This document shows positions 28,228-36,668 of a stretch of 64,000 nt of DNA, piece after piece. Location of the stretch: NCBI RefSeq assembly GCF_900105145.1, contig NZ_LT629752.1:3787501-3851500 (forward strand), in the 5' to 3' direction. Position 1 is the first letter of the stretch. Each line of letters starts with the position of its first letter. Made by a program: the position numbers and the translations under genes. The DNA is from Polaribacter sp. KT25b (GTDB lineage: Bacteria > Bacteroidota > Bacteroidia > Flavobacteriales > Flavobacteriaceae). The notes beneath the pieces were generated by a model. The model did no database searches, had not been told where the DNA came from, and saw nothing but the letters and a program-made list of their open reading frames with translations.

Positions 28228-28965
28228 ATGAATTTTATTCGCAAAATAGTTACATCTCGTTCTAAAGAAGATCAAGAGTTAAATAGCGAATTAAAAAAGT
28301 TACTCAAATATTCTCCAAGAAACATAAATAAATATAAAAAGGCATTTACTCACCGGTCTGTTCAAATATTAGACAGTAAAGGAATGCCTATTAATTATGA
28401 ACGTTTAGAGTTTTTAGGAGATTCTATTTTAGGTTCTGCAATAGCGGCTTATTTGTATAAAAAGGTGCCAACAGGCACAGAAGGTTATCTTACACAAATG
28501 CGTTCTAAAATTGTTAGTAGAGAACATTTAAATGAATTAGGAAAAGATTTAAACTTAATTCGATTTGTAAAAAGCAATATAGATCAAGCCAATGTTGGCG
28601 ATAATATTCATGGTAATATTTTTGAAGCATTAATTGGCGCTATTTATTTAGATAAAGGCTATAATTCTTGTCAGAAATTTATCTACGAAAATGTAATTGT
28701 TCCTTATGTTGATATCGAAAAGTTAGAAGGTAAAATAACAAGTTATAAGGGGTTAATTATAGAATGGTGTCAAAAGCAAAAAAAGAAGTATAAATTTGAT
28801 ACTTATGAAGATTCTGGTAATGAGTCTATAAAACACTTTAGCGTTAGAATTAGTATTGATGGGGTGCAAGTAGCTAAGGGTAGAGCTACATCTAAGAAGA
28901 AAGCAGAAGAACAAGCAGCTAAAAGAGTATATTTTGCCTTTCAAAAACAAATTTCTGTAAACTAA
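28228..28965 (+). CDS. rnc: Ribonuclease III
   Basis: The 245-residue enzyme cuts double-stranded RNA. The RNase III signature ERLEFLGDSILG is at about 58-69 with acidic metal ligands Glu61 and Asp65, and a second acidic cluster lies in NIFEALIGAIYLDKG. The C-terminal third (about 165-240) is a dsRNA-binding domain. It follows fabF by 4 bases. Confidence 0.95.
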   Translation: MNFIRKIVTSRSKEDQELNSELKKLLKYSPRNINKYKKAFTHRSVQILDSKGMPINYERLEFLGDSILGSAIAAYLYKKVPTGTEGYLTQMRSKIVSREHLNELGKDLNLIRFVKSNIDQANVGDNIHGNIFEALIGAIYLDKGYNSCQKFIYENVIVPYVDIEKLEGKITSYKGLIIEWCQKQKKKYKFDTYEDSGNESIKHFSVRISIDGVQVAKGRATSKKKAEEQAAKRVYFAFQKQISVN

Positions 28966-28971
28966 ACACGA

Positions 28972-28985
28972 TAACGTTTTCGTTA
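28972..28985 (+). terminator. Short hairpin after rnc
   Basis: TAACG (28972-28976) pairs with CGTTA (28981-28985) around TTTT, 6 bases after the rnc stop. It is short and has no T run, so termination is uncertain. Confidence 0.3.
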
Positions 28986-29055
28986 AAATCCAAGAAATAT
29001 TCATAAAGTATTAGTAATTTCGCAGCTCATAGACGAACTAAACTAGTAATTAATT

Positions 29056-29526
29056 ATGCAAATTCATTCATTAGGTTTAGAAGATTTATCTGAAGATGAA
29101 TATACCTTAATTGGTATTCATACAGCATTAGAAGATTTTAAGTTAGCCTATTTATTGAATAAAAACTTAAGTACCAGCTTTCAAAAAGCTATAGAAGATT
29201 TAATTATTGAGGATTTGCAAATAAAAGCATGTTTTTCAATTTTTAACTGCTCTATTAAAAAATATGATTTTGACTGGTTTTTAATTGCCAATAGTTCTAA
29301 AAGAGAAAATAAAACAGCATCAAATGAACTTCTACTAACATCAGAAACAAAAACATATTTAATTCAAGAAAAGAAAAAAGTAGATTTCTTTATTAAAATT
29401 GCTGGAGATTTAGAATATAATATACTGTCTAAAACAGTAGATAAGATAAAAAAAATAGATCAAGTAATAACTTGCTATTTAATAGATAAGAACACGTTAA
29501 AGTCTAAAGACTTTTTAATATTTTAG
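29056..29526 (+). CDS. IPExxxVDY family protein
   Basis: The 156-residue protein belongs to a flavobacterial family normally found between rnc and pyk, as here. It shows the N-terminal block YTLIGIHTALEDFKLAYLLN. The name-giving motif near residue 110 reads IQEKKKVDF, with Gln for Pro and Phe for Tyr. The function of the family is unknown. It ends 5 bases before pyk, so co-transcription and perhaps translational coupling are likely. Confidence 0.85.
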   Translation: MQIHSLGLEDLSEDEYTLIGIHTALEDFKLAYLLNKNLSTSFQKAIEDLIIEDLQIKACFSIFNCSIKKYDFDWFLIANSSKRENKTASNELLLTSETKTYLIQEKKKVDFFIKIAGDLEYNILSKTVDKIKKIDQVITCYLIDKNTLKSKDFLIF

Positions 29527-29531
29527 AAAAT

Positions 29532-30959
29532 ATGCCAAATAATAATAGAACCAAAATAGTTGCAACCCTAGGTCCTGCAGCTGACACAAAAGAAATGTTA
29601 ACACAATTAGCTAGTAATGGTGTTAATGTTTTTAGAATTAATTTTTCTCATGCAGATTATGAAGATGTAAGAAGAAAAGTAACAATAATAAGAGAAATCA
29701 ACAAAGAGAAAGGGTACAATGTAGCAGTTCTTGCAGATTTACAAGGTCCTAAATTACGTGTTGGTGTAATGGAAGAAGATGTAATTCTGGAAGATGGAGA
29801 CACTTTTACATTTACTACAGATAAATGTATTGGAACTAAAGAAAAAGCTTTTATGACGTATCAACGTTTTCCTAAAGACGTAAAAGCTGGGGAAACTATT
29901 ATGGTTGATGATGGTAAATTACGTTTCGAAGTAATCTCTACAAATAAAGAAAATGAAGTTGTTGTAAAAGTAATGGTTGGTGGACCTTTAAAGTCTAAAA
30001 AAGGTGTAAACTTACCTAATACAGCTATTTCTTTACCAGCTTTAACTAAAAAAGATAAAGAAGACGCTATTTTTGCAATTGGACTAGAAGTTGATTGGAT
30101 TGCATTATCGTTTGTTAGAACTCCAGAAGATTTAAGATTGTTACGCGATTTAATTGCACAACATTCAGAATATAGAATTCCTATCGTTGCTAAAATTGAG
30201 AAACCAGAAGCTGTTGCAAATATAGATGCATTAATTCCTTATTGTGATGGATTAATGGTTGCTCGTGGAGATTTAGGTGTAGAAATACCGATGGAAGATG
30301 TGCCTTTAATTCAAAAGAAATTAGTTAGAAGGGCTAAAAGAGCAAGAATTCCTGTAATTATTGCTACACAAATGATGGAAACAATGATCGATAATCCTGT
30401 GCCAACAAGAGCAGAGGTAAATGATGTTGCAAATTCTATTATGGATGGTGCAGATGCTGTAATGCTTTCTGGAGAAACTTCTGTAGGTAAATTTCCTTTA
30501 AAAGTTATTCAAAAAATGACTGAAATCATTAAAGCTGTAGAAAACTCTAGAATGATTAAAGTACCACAAGAACCGCCTCATATAAGAACAAATAGATTTG
30601 TTACTAAATCTATCTGTTATCACGCTGCTTTAATGGCAAATGATACAGATGCAGCAGCAATTTGTACACTAACAAATAGTGGTTATACAGCCTTTCAAAT
30701 TTCTTCTTGGAGACCAAGAACACATGTTTTGGCTTTTTCTACGGATAAAAGAATTTTAGGGAAATTAAATTTACTTTGGGGTGTTAGAGCTTTTTATTAC
30801 GATAAAAATCTTTCTACAGACGATACCGTTGTAGATATTAATAATCTTGTCAAAGAAAAAGGTTTTGTTACGTCTGGAGACATCATTATTAACCTAGCAT
30901 CTATGCCTGCAGAGGCTAGAGGAATGGTAAATACTTTACGTGTTTCTGAAATTGAGTAA
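29532..30959 (+). CDS. pyk: Pyruvate kinase
   Basis: The 475-residue enzyme makes pyruvate and ATP from phosphoenolpyruvate and ADP in glycolysis. Visible are TKIVATLGPA, FRINFSHADY, the lysine-containing IVAKIEKPEAV, the metal/nucleotide segment VARGDLGVEIP, ATQMMETM and VMLSGETSVGKFP. The C-terminal allosteric domain (from about 345) is present, so the gene is full length. A clear terminator follows. Confidence 0.97.
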   Translation: MPNNNRTKIVATLGPAADTKEMLTQLASNGVNVFRINFSHADYEDVRRKVTIIREINKEKGYNVAVLADLQGPKLRVGVMEEDVILEDGDTFTFTTDKCIGTKEKAFMTYQRFPKDVKAGETIMVDDGKLRFEVISTNKENEVVVKVMVGGPLKSKKGVNLPNTAISLPALTKKDKEDAIFAIGLEVDWIALSFVRTPEDLRLLRDLIAQHSEYRIPIVAKIEKPEAVANIDALIPYCDGLMVARGDLGVEIPMEDVPLIQKKLVRRAKRARIPVIIATQMMETMIDNPVPTRAEVNDVANSIMDGADAVMLSGETSVGKFPLKVIQKMTEIIKAVENSRMIKVPQEPPHIRTNRFVTKSICYHAALMANDTDAAAICTLTNSGYTAFQISSWRPRTHVLAFSTDKRILGKLNLLWGVRAFYYDKNLSTDDTVVDINNLVKEKGFVTSGDIIINLASMPAEARGMVNTLRVSEIE

Positions 30960-30982
30960 AATCTATTTTTTGATATAAAAAG

Positions 30983-31014
30983 AAAGCGTTCTAAATTTTT
31001 AGAGCGCTTTTTTT
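30983..31014 (+). terminator. Terminator after pyk
   Basis: AAAGCGTTCTAAA (30983-30995) pairs with TTTAGAGCGCTTT (30998-31010) with one G:U pair, followed by a run of T. Confidence 0.85.
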
Positions 31015-31074
31015 GTGCTAAAATTTAATTTTTTAAAGTTCTATTTTTTTTACTGATAATAATAGCATCATTCC

Positions 31075-31313
31075 TTACAAAAGGTGTTTTGGGTTTTTAG
31101 AAAAATTCGAATTCGTTAATAAACCAAAAGAGATTTCTTTTAAAGTAATATCTAATTTTTTATCGTTATTGATACTAAAAAAAAAAGTTACATTTTTCAT
31201 CAGAATCAACATAATGTTTTTTTACTTATTTTCTTTATATGTTGCAATGCATTAGTTAAAGAAAACGCTGTTTTTTTAGTTGGTTTTACATTAGTTAAAT
31301 ATGGTTTAATGTC
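31075..31313 (-). pseudogene. Decayed coding remnant, minus strand
   Basis: On the minus strand protein-like stretches follow each other in shifting frames: DIKPYLTNVKPTKKTAF...KKISKKTL, then VDSDEKCNFFF, then SINNDKKLDITLKEISFGLL...NPKHLL and a stop at 31075-31077. No ATG is seen. The amino-acid composition looks coding, not random, but no family is recognised. The rest of the 30960-31485 gap shows only the pyk terminator and A/T-rich DNA. Confidence 0.4.
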
Positions 31314-31485
31314 AAAAAAAAACTACAAAAAATAATATATAAAATTATTATAATAGATAAAACAGAAGAAGCTCTTTTCATCTAAAAGAAAAGTTTTATA
31401 AAGATATAAATAAAAAAACTTTATTTAAATGTGGATTCAAACAGAATTTTCTGTAAATTTCAATCAACTTAAAAATCAACTTATT

Positions 31486-31953
31486 ATGGGTATTAAAAGC
31501 TTTCAAGGAAAAAGAGACGAATCTCAAGGAAAAAATGATGAACAAATTTTAGTTTCTGATTATATGACAACTAAATTAATCACATTTAAAGCAGAAGATT
31601 CTTTAGATCATGTAATTAATTTACTAATTAAAAATAAAATTTCTGGAGGCCCAGTTGTAGATGATAAAAATGAGTTAATTGGTATTATTTCTGAAACCGA
31701 TTGTATAAAACATATTTCTGAAAGTAAATACTATAATATGCCAACAGATACCAACAATACTGTAGGTAAATATATGGTTACCGATGTTGATACGATTGAT
31801 AAAGATATGAATATTTTTGATGCTGCTTTTAAGTTTATTAGTTCTCACAGAAGAAGATTCCCAGTTGTAGAAAACGGAAAATTAATAGGTCAATTAAGTC
31901 AAAAAGATGTTTTAAAAGCAGCAATTAAGGTAAAAGGAAACACTTGGAAATAG
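31486..31953 (+). CDS. CBS-domain protein
   Basis: The 155-residue protein has two CBS domains (about 22-80 and 92-150): VSDYMTTKLITFKAEDSLDHVI...GGPVVDDKNELIGIIS and VGKYMVTDVDTIDKDMNIFDAA...RRFPVVENGKLIGQLS. CBS pairs bind adenosyl ligands and act as sensors; the partner is unknown. The frame is open 19 codons upstream to an ATG at 31429, but homologues I recall begin MGIKSFQGKR, so 31486 is chosen. It converges with the hypothetical gene at 31958. Confidence 0.85.
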   Translation: MGIKSFQGKRDESQGKNDEQILVSDYMTTKLITFKAEDSLDHVINLLIKNKISGGPVVDDKNELIGIISETDCIKHISESKYYNMPTDTNNTVGKYMVTDVDTIDKDMNIFDAAFKFISSHRRRFPVVENGKLIGQLSQKDVLKAAIKVKGNTWK

Positions 31954-31957
31954 GATG

Positions 31958-32245
31958 CTAATTTTTTTTCTTATTTACTTTTTGAAGCCTTTGTTTAATT
32001 TTTTTCATTTTATTGTCCATAGATTTTCTTTTAAGAGAATCAAGAGAATCTAATCTTTTTAAAATGGCTATGTCTTTTTGATTTAAAATTTGTTCTTGTT
32101 CTAGTTTTTTATCTTTTTGGTAAGATTCTAATTCTTTTTGTTCCTCTTTAATTTTATTATTGTTTTGTTTTCTGTACAAACTAAAACTAACAATTATAAT
32201 AATGATTAAGATAATTATGGCAAATATTCCTGATCTTTTTTTCAT
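31958..32245 (-). CDS. Small single-pass membrane protein with coiled-coil tail
   Basis: The 95-residue protein has one strongly hydrophobic N-terminal helix (about 6-24, isoleucine-rich) and then a long Lys/Glu/Gln/Leu-rich segment likely to form a coiled coil. No family recognised. It is the third gene of a tight minus-strand group, separated from the zinc-ribbon gene by one base. Confidence 0.6.
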   Translation of the reverse strand: MKKRSGIFAIIILIIIIIVSFSLYRKQNNNKIKEEQKELESYQKDKKLEQEQILNQKDIAILKRLDSLDSLKRKSMDNKMKKIKQRLQKVNKKKN

Positions 32246-32246
32246 T

Positions 32247-32600
32247 CTAAGATTCTTTTTTTATCAATAAAAATATATCATTTTCTAGTGCCAAGTAACC
32301 TTCGTTATACACATAAAAATAGGTGTTTCCTGTTTTAGTGGTGTAAATTGATGTAAAAAACTGAAAGTCGAAACCTTTATCGTATAAATTAGTTCTTGTT
32401 ACTTTTGTTTTACCAGATATATTTAATTCTGATAAAATTTTATAGTTTTTTCGAAGCCGATTATTAATATTTCTAATAAGGTTTTTACTGTCTTTATTTA
32501 CTTTGTTATTGTATGCATTTCTGCAATGATCAGAGCAGAATTTTTTATCAACTCTGCCTTTAACAGGTTCTTTACATTCTAAACAAATTCTTTTTTCCAT
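32247..32600 (-). CDS. Zinc-ribbon protein
   Basis: The 117-residue protein opens with a four-cysteine ribbon, CLECKEPVKGRVDKKFCSDHC (C-x2-C ... C-x3-C form) followed by RNAYNN, which should bind zinc. The remainder is helical and then beta-rich (FDFQFFTSIYTTKTGNTYFYVY). Similar proteins are conserved hypotheticals in Bacteroidota. Nucleic-acid binding is plausible but not shown. Confidence 0.7.
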   Translation of the reverse strand: MEKRICLECKEPVKGRVDKKFCSDHCRNAYNNKVNKDSKNLIRNINNRLRKNYKILSELNISGKTKVTRTNLYDKGFDFQFFTSIYTTKTGNTYFYVYNEGYLALENDIFLLIKKES

Positions 32601-32616
32601 AGCTTTTTTTCATTTT

Positions 32617-33165
32617 TCACACTTCAATTTCCCCCCAATTTTCTCCAGATTTTATTCTATACAATTGCATTGTAGTTACTCCAAATTGGCTTGCAATAAT
32701 TCGTAATCTGGTTCTTCTATTAGGATCTAATAACTTTTTCTTAATTACCCTAACTTTTGCTTCAGATAATTTGGCACTCGTTTTTAAACCTAATTTCTTT
32801 TTCCTTTCTGGATTTGTTAATTGATGTACAGTTAGTTCTTTTTGATTTACCCATTTTAAATTTTGGACGTAATTATCTGTTAAATCATGGTTTTTATGAA
32901 TAACAAATTTTGAATCTTCTTTTTTTTCTAGGAACAAAAAAGCAACAGCCCTGTGTACGTAAAAACTTCTAACTTTGTTTTTACTGTTTGTATAAGAAAG
33001 AGTTTCAAATTTATTAATGATGCCTTTTTTATATAATTTAAATTCTTCGGCTCCTTTTTTCTTTTTTTGAACTCTTCCGTAATTCGATACTAATATTTCT
33101 TCTTTTTCAAAATTGCAATCAGCTAAATCAAAAGCTTTCCAGCTTTCATTTCTAAATGATTTCAT
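32617..33165 (-). CDS. NUMOD4/HNH-like DNA-binding protein with C-terminal helix-turn-helix
   Basis: The 182-residue protein shows a NUMOD4-like start (LVSNYGRVQKKKKG) and an HNH-like core (YVHRAVAFLFL ... VIHKNHDLTDNYVQNLKWVNQKE), then a short helix-turn-helix near the C-terminus (IIASQFGVTTMQLYRIKSGENW). This resembles free-standing homing-endonuclease-type proteins, but no intron or other mobile element is visible around it. Nuclease activity is uncertain. It is divergent from ssb and first in the three-gene minus-strand group. Confidence 0.7.
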   Translation of the reverse strand: MKSFRNESWKAFDLADCNFEKEEILVSNYGRVQKKKKGAEEFKLYKKGIINKFETLSYTNSKNKVRSFYVHRAVAFLFLEKKEDSKFVIHKNHDLTDNYVQNLKWVNQKELTVHQLTNPERKKKLGLKTSAKLSEAKVRVIKKKLLDPNRRTRLRIIASQFGVTTMQLYRIKSGENWGEIEV

Positions 33166-33276
33166 ATTGATGTTTTAATTTGTGTAAATATACACATTTA
33201 TACGTTTACAAACGACTACAAATAATTACAACCGAAAGTAAATGCTTTATAACCGAATAAAATTGCTATTGTGTTT

Positions 33277-33284
33277 CATCTTTG
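33277..33284 (+). promoter_or_regulatory. Near-match -7 box (CATCTTTG) for ssb
   Basis: CATCTTTG differs from TAnnTTTG only at the first base and lies 55 bases upstream of the ssb ATG. Confidence 0.3.
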
Positions 33285-33339
33285 CAGTGTCTAAACGAAT
33301 AGACAAAAACAAATTATAAATAATCTAAAACCTTATCTT

Positions 33340-33678
33340 ATGAGTACGTTAAGAAACAAAGTACAGTTAATTGGAAACTTAGGCAAAAACCCAGAAATTA
33401 TTTCTTTAGAAAGTGGAAAAAAGTTAGCAAAATTTTCTCTTGCAACTAACGAAAGTTATAAAAATGCACAAGGAGAAAAAGTAACAGATACACAATGGCA
33501 CAACATTGTTGCTTGGAATAAAACTGCAGAAATTATAGAAAAATACGTAGTAAAAGGAAATGAGATTGTTATAGAAGGCAAGTTAACTTCAAGAAGTTAT
33601 GAAACCAAAGATGGTGAAAAAAGATACATTACAGAAGTTGTTTGTAGCGAACTTTTGATGCTCGGAAATAACCAATAG
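33340..33678 (+). CDS. ssb: Single-stranded DNA-binding protein
   Basis: The 112-residue protein is one OB fold with the SSB hallmarks LRNKVQLIGNLGKNPEI, WHNIVAWNKTAEIIEKYVVKGNEI and IEGKLTSRSYETKDGEKRY. It lacks the long glycine-rich linker and the acidic C-terminal tip of the main replicative SSB, so it may be an accessory or recombination-type SSB. A terminator follows. Confidence 0.9.
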   Translation: MSTLRNKVQLIGNLGKNPEIISLESGKKLAKFSLATNESYKNAQGEKVTDTQWHNIVAWNKTAEIIEKYVVKGNEIVIEGKLTSRSYETKDGEKRYITEVVCSELLMLGNNQ

Positions 33679-33708
33679 AAATATTTAGGTAAATTTGAAA
33701 GCTTTAAG

Positions 33709-33736
33709 AAAGACTAACTTTATGTTGGTCTTTTTT
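33709..33736 (+). terminator. Terminator after ssb
   Basis: AAAGACTAAC (33709-33718) pairs with GTTGGTCTTT (33724-33733) with one G:U pair, then a T run. Confidence 0.75.
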
Positions 33737-33903
33737 GGTTTGAGGAATTTAATTATTCCATCTATTTTAATCATAATTTGAAACAAACTTTAGAGTTTCA
33801 TTTTTTAAAGCAGATAATTAAAAATTGGTTAAGGTTAATATATGCTTAATCTAACAATAATTAATTTTTGTAACTTACAACATCAATTTAAAAATCGACT
33901 TCT

Positions 33904-34365
33904 ATGCCAAACTACACTTTACATATTAACGGAAAAGAACGAACTGTAACTGCAGATGCAGATACACCTTTGTTATGGGTTTTAAGAGATGAACTCAATT
34001 TAGTAGGTACAAAATTTGGTTGCGGAATTGCACAATGTGGTGCTTGTACTGTTCATATAGATGGTGTTGCAACAAGAAGTTGCCAAATGCAAGTTTCTAT
34101 TTTAGATGATGTAAAAATCACAACAATTGAAGGTTTATCAGAAGATGGTAAACATCCAGTACAAGAAGCTTGGAAAGAAATTGATGTGCCACAATGTGGC
34201 TATTGTCAAGCAGGTCAAATAATGACAGCTTCTGCTTTTTTATCAGAAAATAATAATCCATCAGAAGAAGAAATTAGAGAAGCAATGCATAGTAATATTT
34301 GCAGATGCGCTTCTTATAATAGAATTGAAAAAGCGGTAAAAGTTGCTGCAGAAAAAATGTTATAA
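33904..34365 (+). CDS. [2Fe-2S] subunit of an IorA-type molybdenum hydroxylase
   Basis: The 153-residue protein has the two [2Fe-2S] sites of the xanthine oxidase small subunit: a plant-ferredoxin type cluster (GCGIAQCGACTVHIDG ... RSC) and the second cluster (CGYCQAGQIMTA ... NICRCASYNR). It passes electrons from the molybdenum subunit encoded 19 bases downstream. Family members oxidise isoquinoline, aldehydes or N-heterocycles; the substrate is unknown. Confidence 0.9.
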   Translation: MPNYTLHINGKERTVTADADTPLLWVLRDELNLVGTKFGCGIAQCGACTVHIDGVATRSCQMQVSILDDVKITTIEGLSEDGKHPVQEAWKEIDVPQCGYCQAGQIMTASAFLSENNNPSEEEIREAMHSNICRCASYNRIEKAVKVAAEKML

Positions 34366-34384
34366 TTAACTAAACTACTTAAAA

Positions 34385-36601
34385 ATGAAATCTCAAAAAA
34401 AAGATAATTTTAGCAGAAGAAGTTTCTTAAAAACTTCGCTTTTAGCAAGTGGTGGAATGTTAATTGGATTCAATTTACTTTCAGCCTGCAAACCAGAAGC
34501 AATAATGCCTGTAGATATTGAAAGCTTAAATTTTAATGATTTTAATGCATTTATTAAAATTTCTGATGAAGGTTATATAACCATTTTTTCTCCAAATCCA
34601 GAAATTGGTCAAGGTGTAAAAACAGCTATGCCAATGATTATTGCAGAAGAATTAGATGTAGAATGGAATAAAGTAAATGTAGTTCAAGGGGCTTTAGATA
34701 CTAAAAATTTTCAAAGGCAAATTGCAGGAGGAAGTCAATCTATTCGTTTTGGTTGGGATGCTTTAAGGCAAACAGGCGCAACTGCAAAACAGCTATTAGT
34801 AAATGCAGCTGCTGCAAAATGGAATGTTGATGCAACTACTTGTAAAGCATCAAAAGGAATAATAACCAATGCAAATGGAGATCAATTAGGTTATGGAGAT
34901 GTTGTAAAAGAAGCTGCTTTATTAGAAGTGCCTGATAATGTAAAATTGAAAGAAATTAAAGATTTTACAATTATTGGTCAAGAAATTGTAAATGTAGATA
35001 TTGATAAAATTATTACAGGAAAACCACTTTTTGGGTTGGATTATAAAACCGAAGGAATGTTATATGCTTCTGTTTTAAGACCGCCAGCTTTTGGTCAAAA
35101 ATTAGAAAGTTTTGATGCAACTGAAGCAAAGAAAGTGAAAGGTGTAATTGATGTGATAACAATTGGTGATAAAGTAAGAAAATATGTAGAGTCTGATAAG
35201 AGAAACTGGACATTTACAATGGCTGAAACTGATAAAGTAGTGGTAATTGCAGAAAATACCTGGGCAGCAATAAAAGGTAAAAAAGCACTTTCTGCAATAT
35301 GGAAATCAGATTCTGAATTAGAAAATACTGCAGCTCATGATAAATTTTTAAACGAGATTTTAGATGGTAAAAAGTTTAATACAAGAAGAGAAGACGGCAA
35401 CATAGAACAAGCTTTTTCTGATGCAGATAAAGTGATTGAGAAAACATATCATTCGCCTTTTTTACCGCATAATTGTATGGAACCTATGAATTTTTATGCT
35501 GATGTTTCTTCAGAAAAAATACACTTAGCAGGTCCTGTTCAAACACCAGAATATGCAGCCCAAGTTGTTGCAGATTTATTGGGTTATGATTTGGAGAAAG
35601 TTTCTGTAGAAATGACCAGAATGGGTGGAGGTTTTGGAAGAAGACTGTATGGAGATTTTGTGTATGAAGCTGCAGAAATATCAAATGCAATTAAAAAACC
35701 AGTTAAATTAATTTCTACAAGAGAAGATGATATGACAATGGGAGTTTATCGACCTTCCATAAAATATAGAATAAAAGCATCCATCAAAGATGGAAAAGTA
35801 ACAGGATATTATTTAAAAGAAGCTGCAATAAATGGAAATATGTACGGCTTAATTCCAAACTTTTTTCCTGCAGGATGTATTCCAAACTTTAAAGTAGATA
35901 CCGCAAATTATAAAAGTAATATTACAACAGGAGCTTGGAGAGCACCTTATACCAACTTTTTAGCATTTGCAGAACAAAGTTTCTTTGATGAATTAGCATC
36001 AGAATTAAATATTGATACCATTCAATTGCGTTTAGATTTATTACAAAATGTAAAAAATACTTCTGATAAAAAAATAGAATATTCTGGTCAAAGAATGGAA
36101 GATACTATTAAGTTAGTGCGTGAAAAAGGAAATTGGGGCAAAACTGAAAAAGGAACTTACCAAGGGTTTTCTGCTTACTATAGCCATAATACGCATGTTG
36201 CAGAAATTGCAGAAATTGTTTTAAAAGACGGATTTCCAATTGTTAAAAAAGTAACAGTTGCTGTAGATTGTGGAGTTGTAGTAAACCCAACAGGCGCAAG
36301 AAACCAAGTTGTAGGTGGAGTTTTAGACGGAATTGGTCATGCAATGTATGCTGATTTTTCTTTTAAAGAAGGAAAACCAGATTCCCAAAATTTTGACACA
36401 TATAGATTAATTAGAATGCAAGAAACACCTAAAGTTGAAGTTCATTTTGTTGAAAATAATTTATCTCCTACAGGTTTAGGAGAACCAGGTTTACCACCTG
36501 CAGGTGGTGCAGTTGCCAATGCAATTAATGCAGCATTAGGACAAAGAATTTACAGTCAGCCTTTTATTAAGGAACTTAAAAATAGTGCCGTTTTAGGATA
36601 A
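34385..36601 (+). CDS. Molybdopterin-binding subunit of an IorB-type hydroxylase, Tat-exported lipoprotein-like
   Basis: The 738-residue protein begins with a twin-arginine signal (SRRSFLKTSLLASGG) that ends in a lipobox-like LLSAC, so it is probably exported folded to the periplasm and perhaps lipid-anchored. The body has the molybdenum hydroxylase features GGSQSIRFGWD, GGGFGRR, TTGAWRAPYTNF and near the end GLGEPGLPPAGGAVANAI, where the Glu is the likely catalytic base. It pairs with the [2Fe-2S] subunit upstream. No cytochrome c or FAD subunit is adjacent, so the electron acceptor is unclear. Confidence 0.88.
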   Translation: MKSQKKDNFSRRSFLKTSLLASGGMLIGFNLLSACKPEAIMPVDIESLNFNDFNAFIKISDEGYITIFSPNPEIGQGVKTAMPMIIAEELDVEWNKVNVVQGALDTKNFQRQIAGGSQSIRFGWDALRQTGATAKQLLVNAAAAKWNVDATTCKASKGIITNANGDQLGYGDVVKEAALLEVPDNVKLKEIKDFTIIGQEIVNVDIDKIITGKPLFGLDYKTEGMLYASVLRPPAFGQKLESFDATEAKKVKGVIDVITIGDKVRKYVESDKRNWTFTMAETDKVVVIAENTWAAIKGKKALSAIWKSDSELENTAAHDKFLNEILDGKKFNTRREDGNIEQAFSDADKVIEKTYHSPFLPHNCMEPMNFYADVSSEKIHLAGPVQTPEYAAQVVADLLGYDLEKVSVEMTRMGGGFGRRLYGDFVYEAAEISNAIKKPVKLISTREDDMTMGVYRPSIKYRIKASIKDGKVTGYYLKEAAINGNMYGLIPNFFPAGCIPNFKVDTANYKSNITTGAWRAPYTNFLAFAEQSFFDELASELNIDTIQLRLDLLQNVKNTSDKKIEYSGQRMEDTIKLVREKGNWGKTEKGTYQGFSAYYSHNTHVAEIAEIVLKDGFPIVKKVTVAVDCGVVVNPTGARNQVVGGVLDGIGHAMYADFSFKEGKPDSQNFDTYRLIRMQETPKVEVHFVENNLSPTGLGEPGLPPAGGAVANAINAALGQRIYSQPFIKELKNSAVLG

Positions 36602-36620
36602 AGAGTAGTTCTTTAAACCA

Positions 36621-36646
36621 AAAAATGCCGCAATTTGCGGCATTTT
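36621..36646. terminator. Bidirectional terminator between the molybdenum hydroxylase and OmpA genes
   Basis: ATGCCGCA and TGCGGCAT form a GC-rich stem around ATT, flanked by an A run and a T run, between converging genes. Confidence 0.88.
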
Positions 36647-36668
36647 TTGGCTTTATTATTTTTGAAAC

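Noticed and set aside
32617..33165. Homing endonuclease marking an intron or intein
   Set aside because: No split gene, intron or intein lies nearby, and free-standing NUMOD4/HNH-like proteins are frequent in this group.
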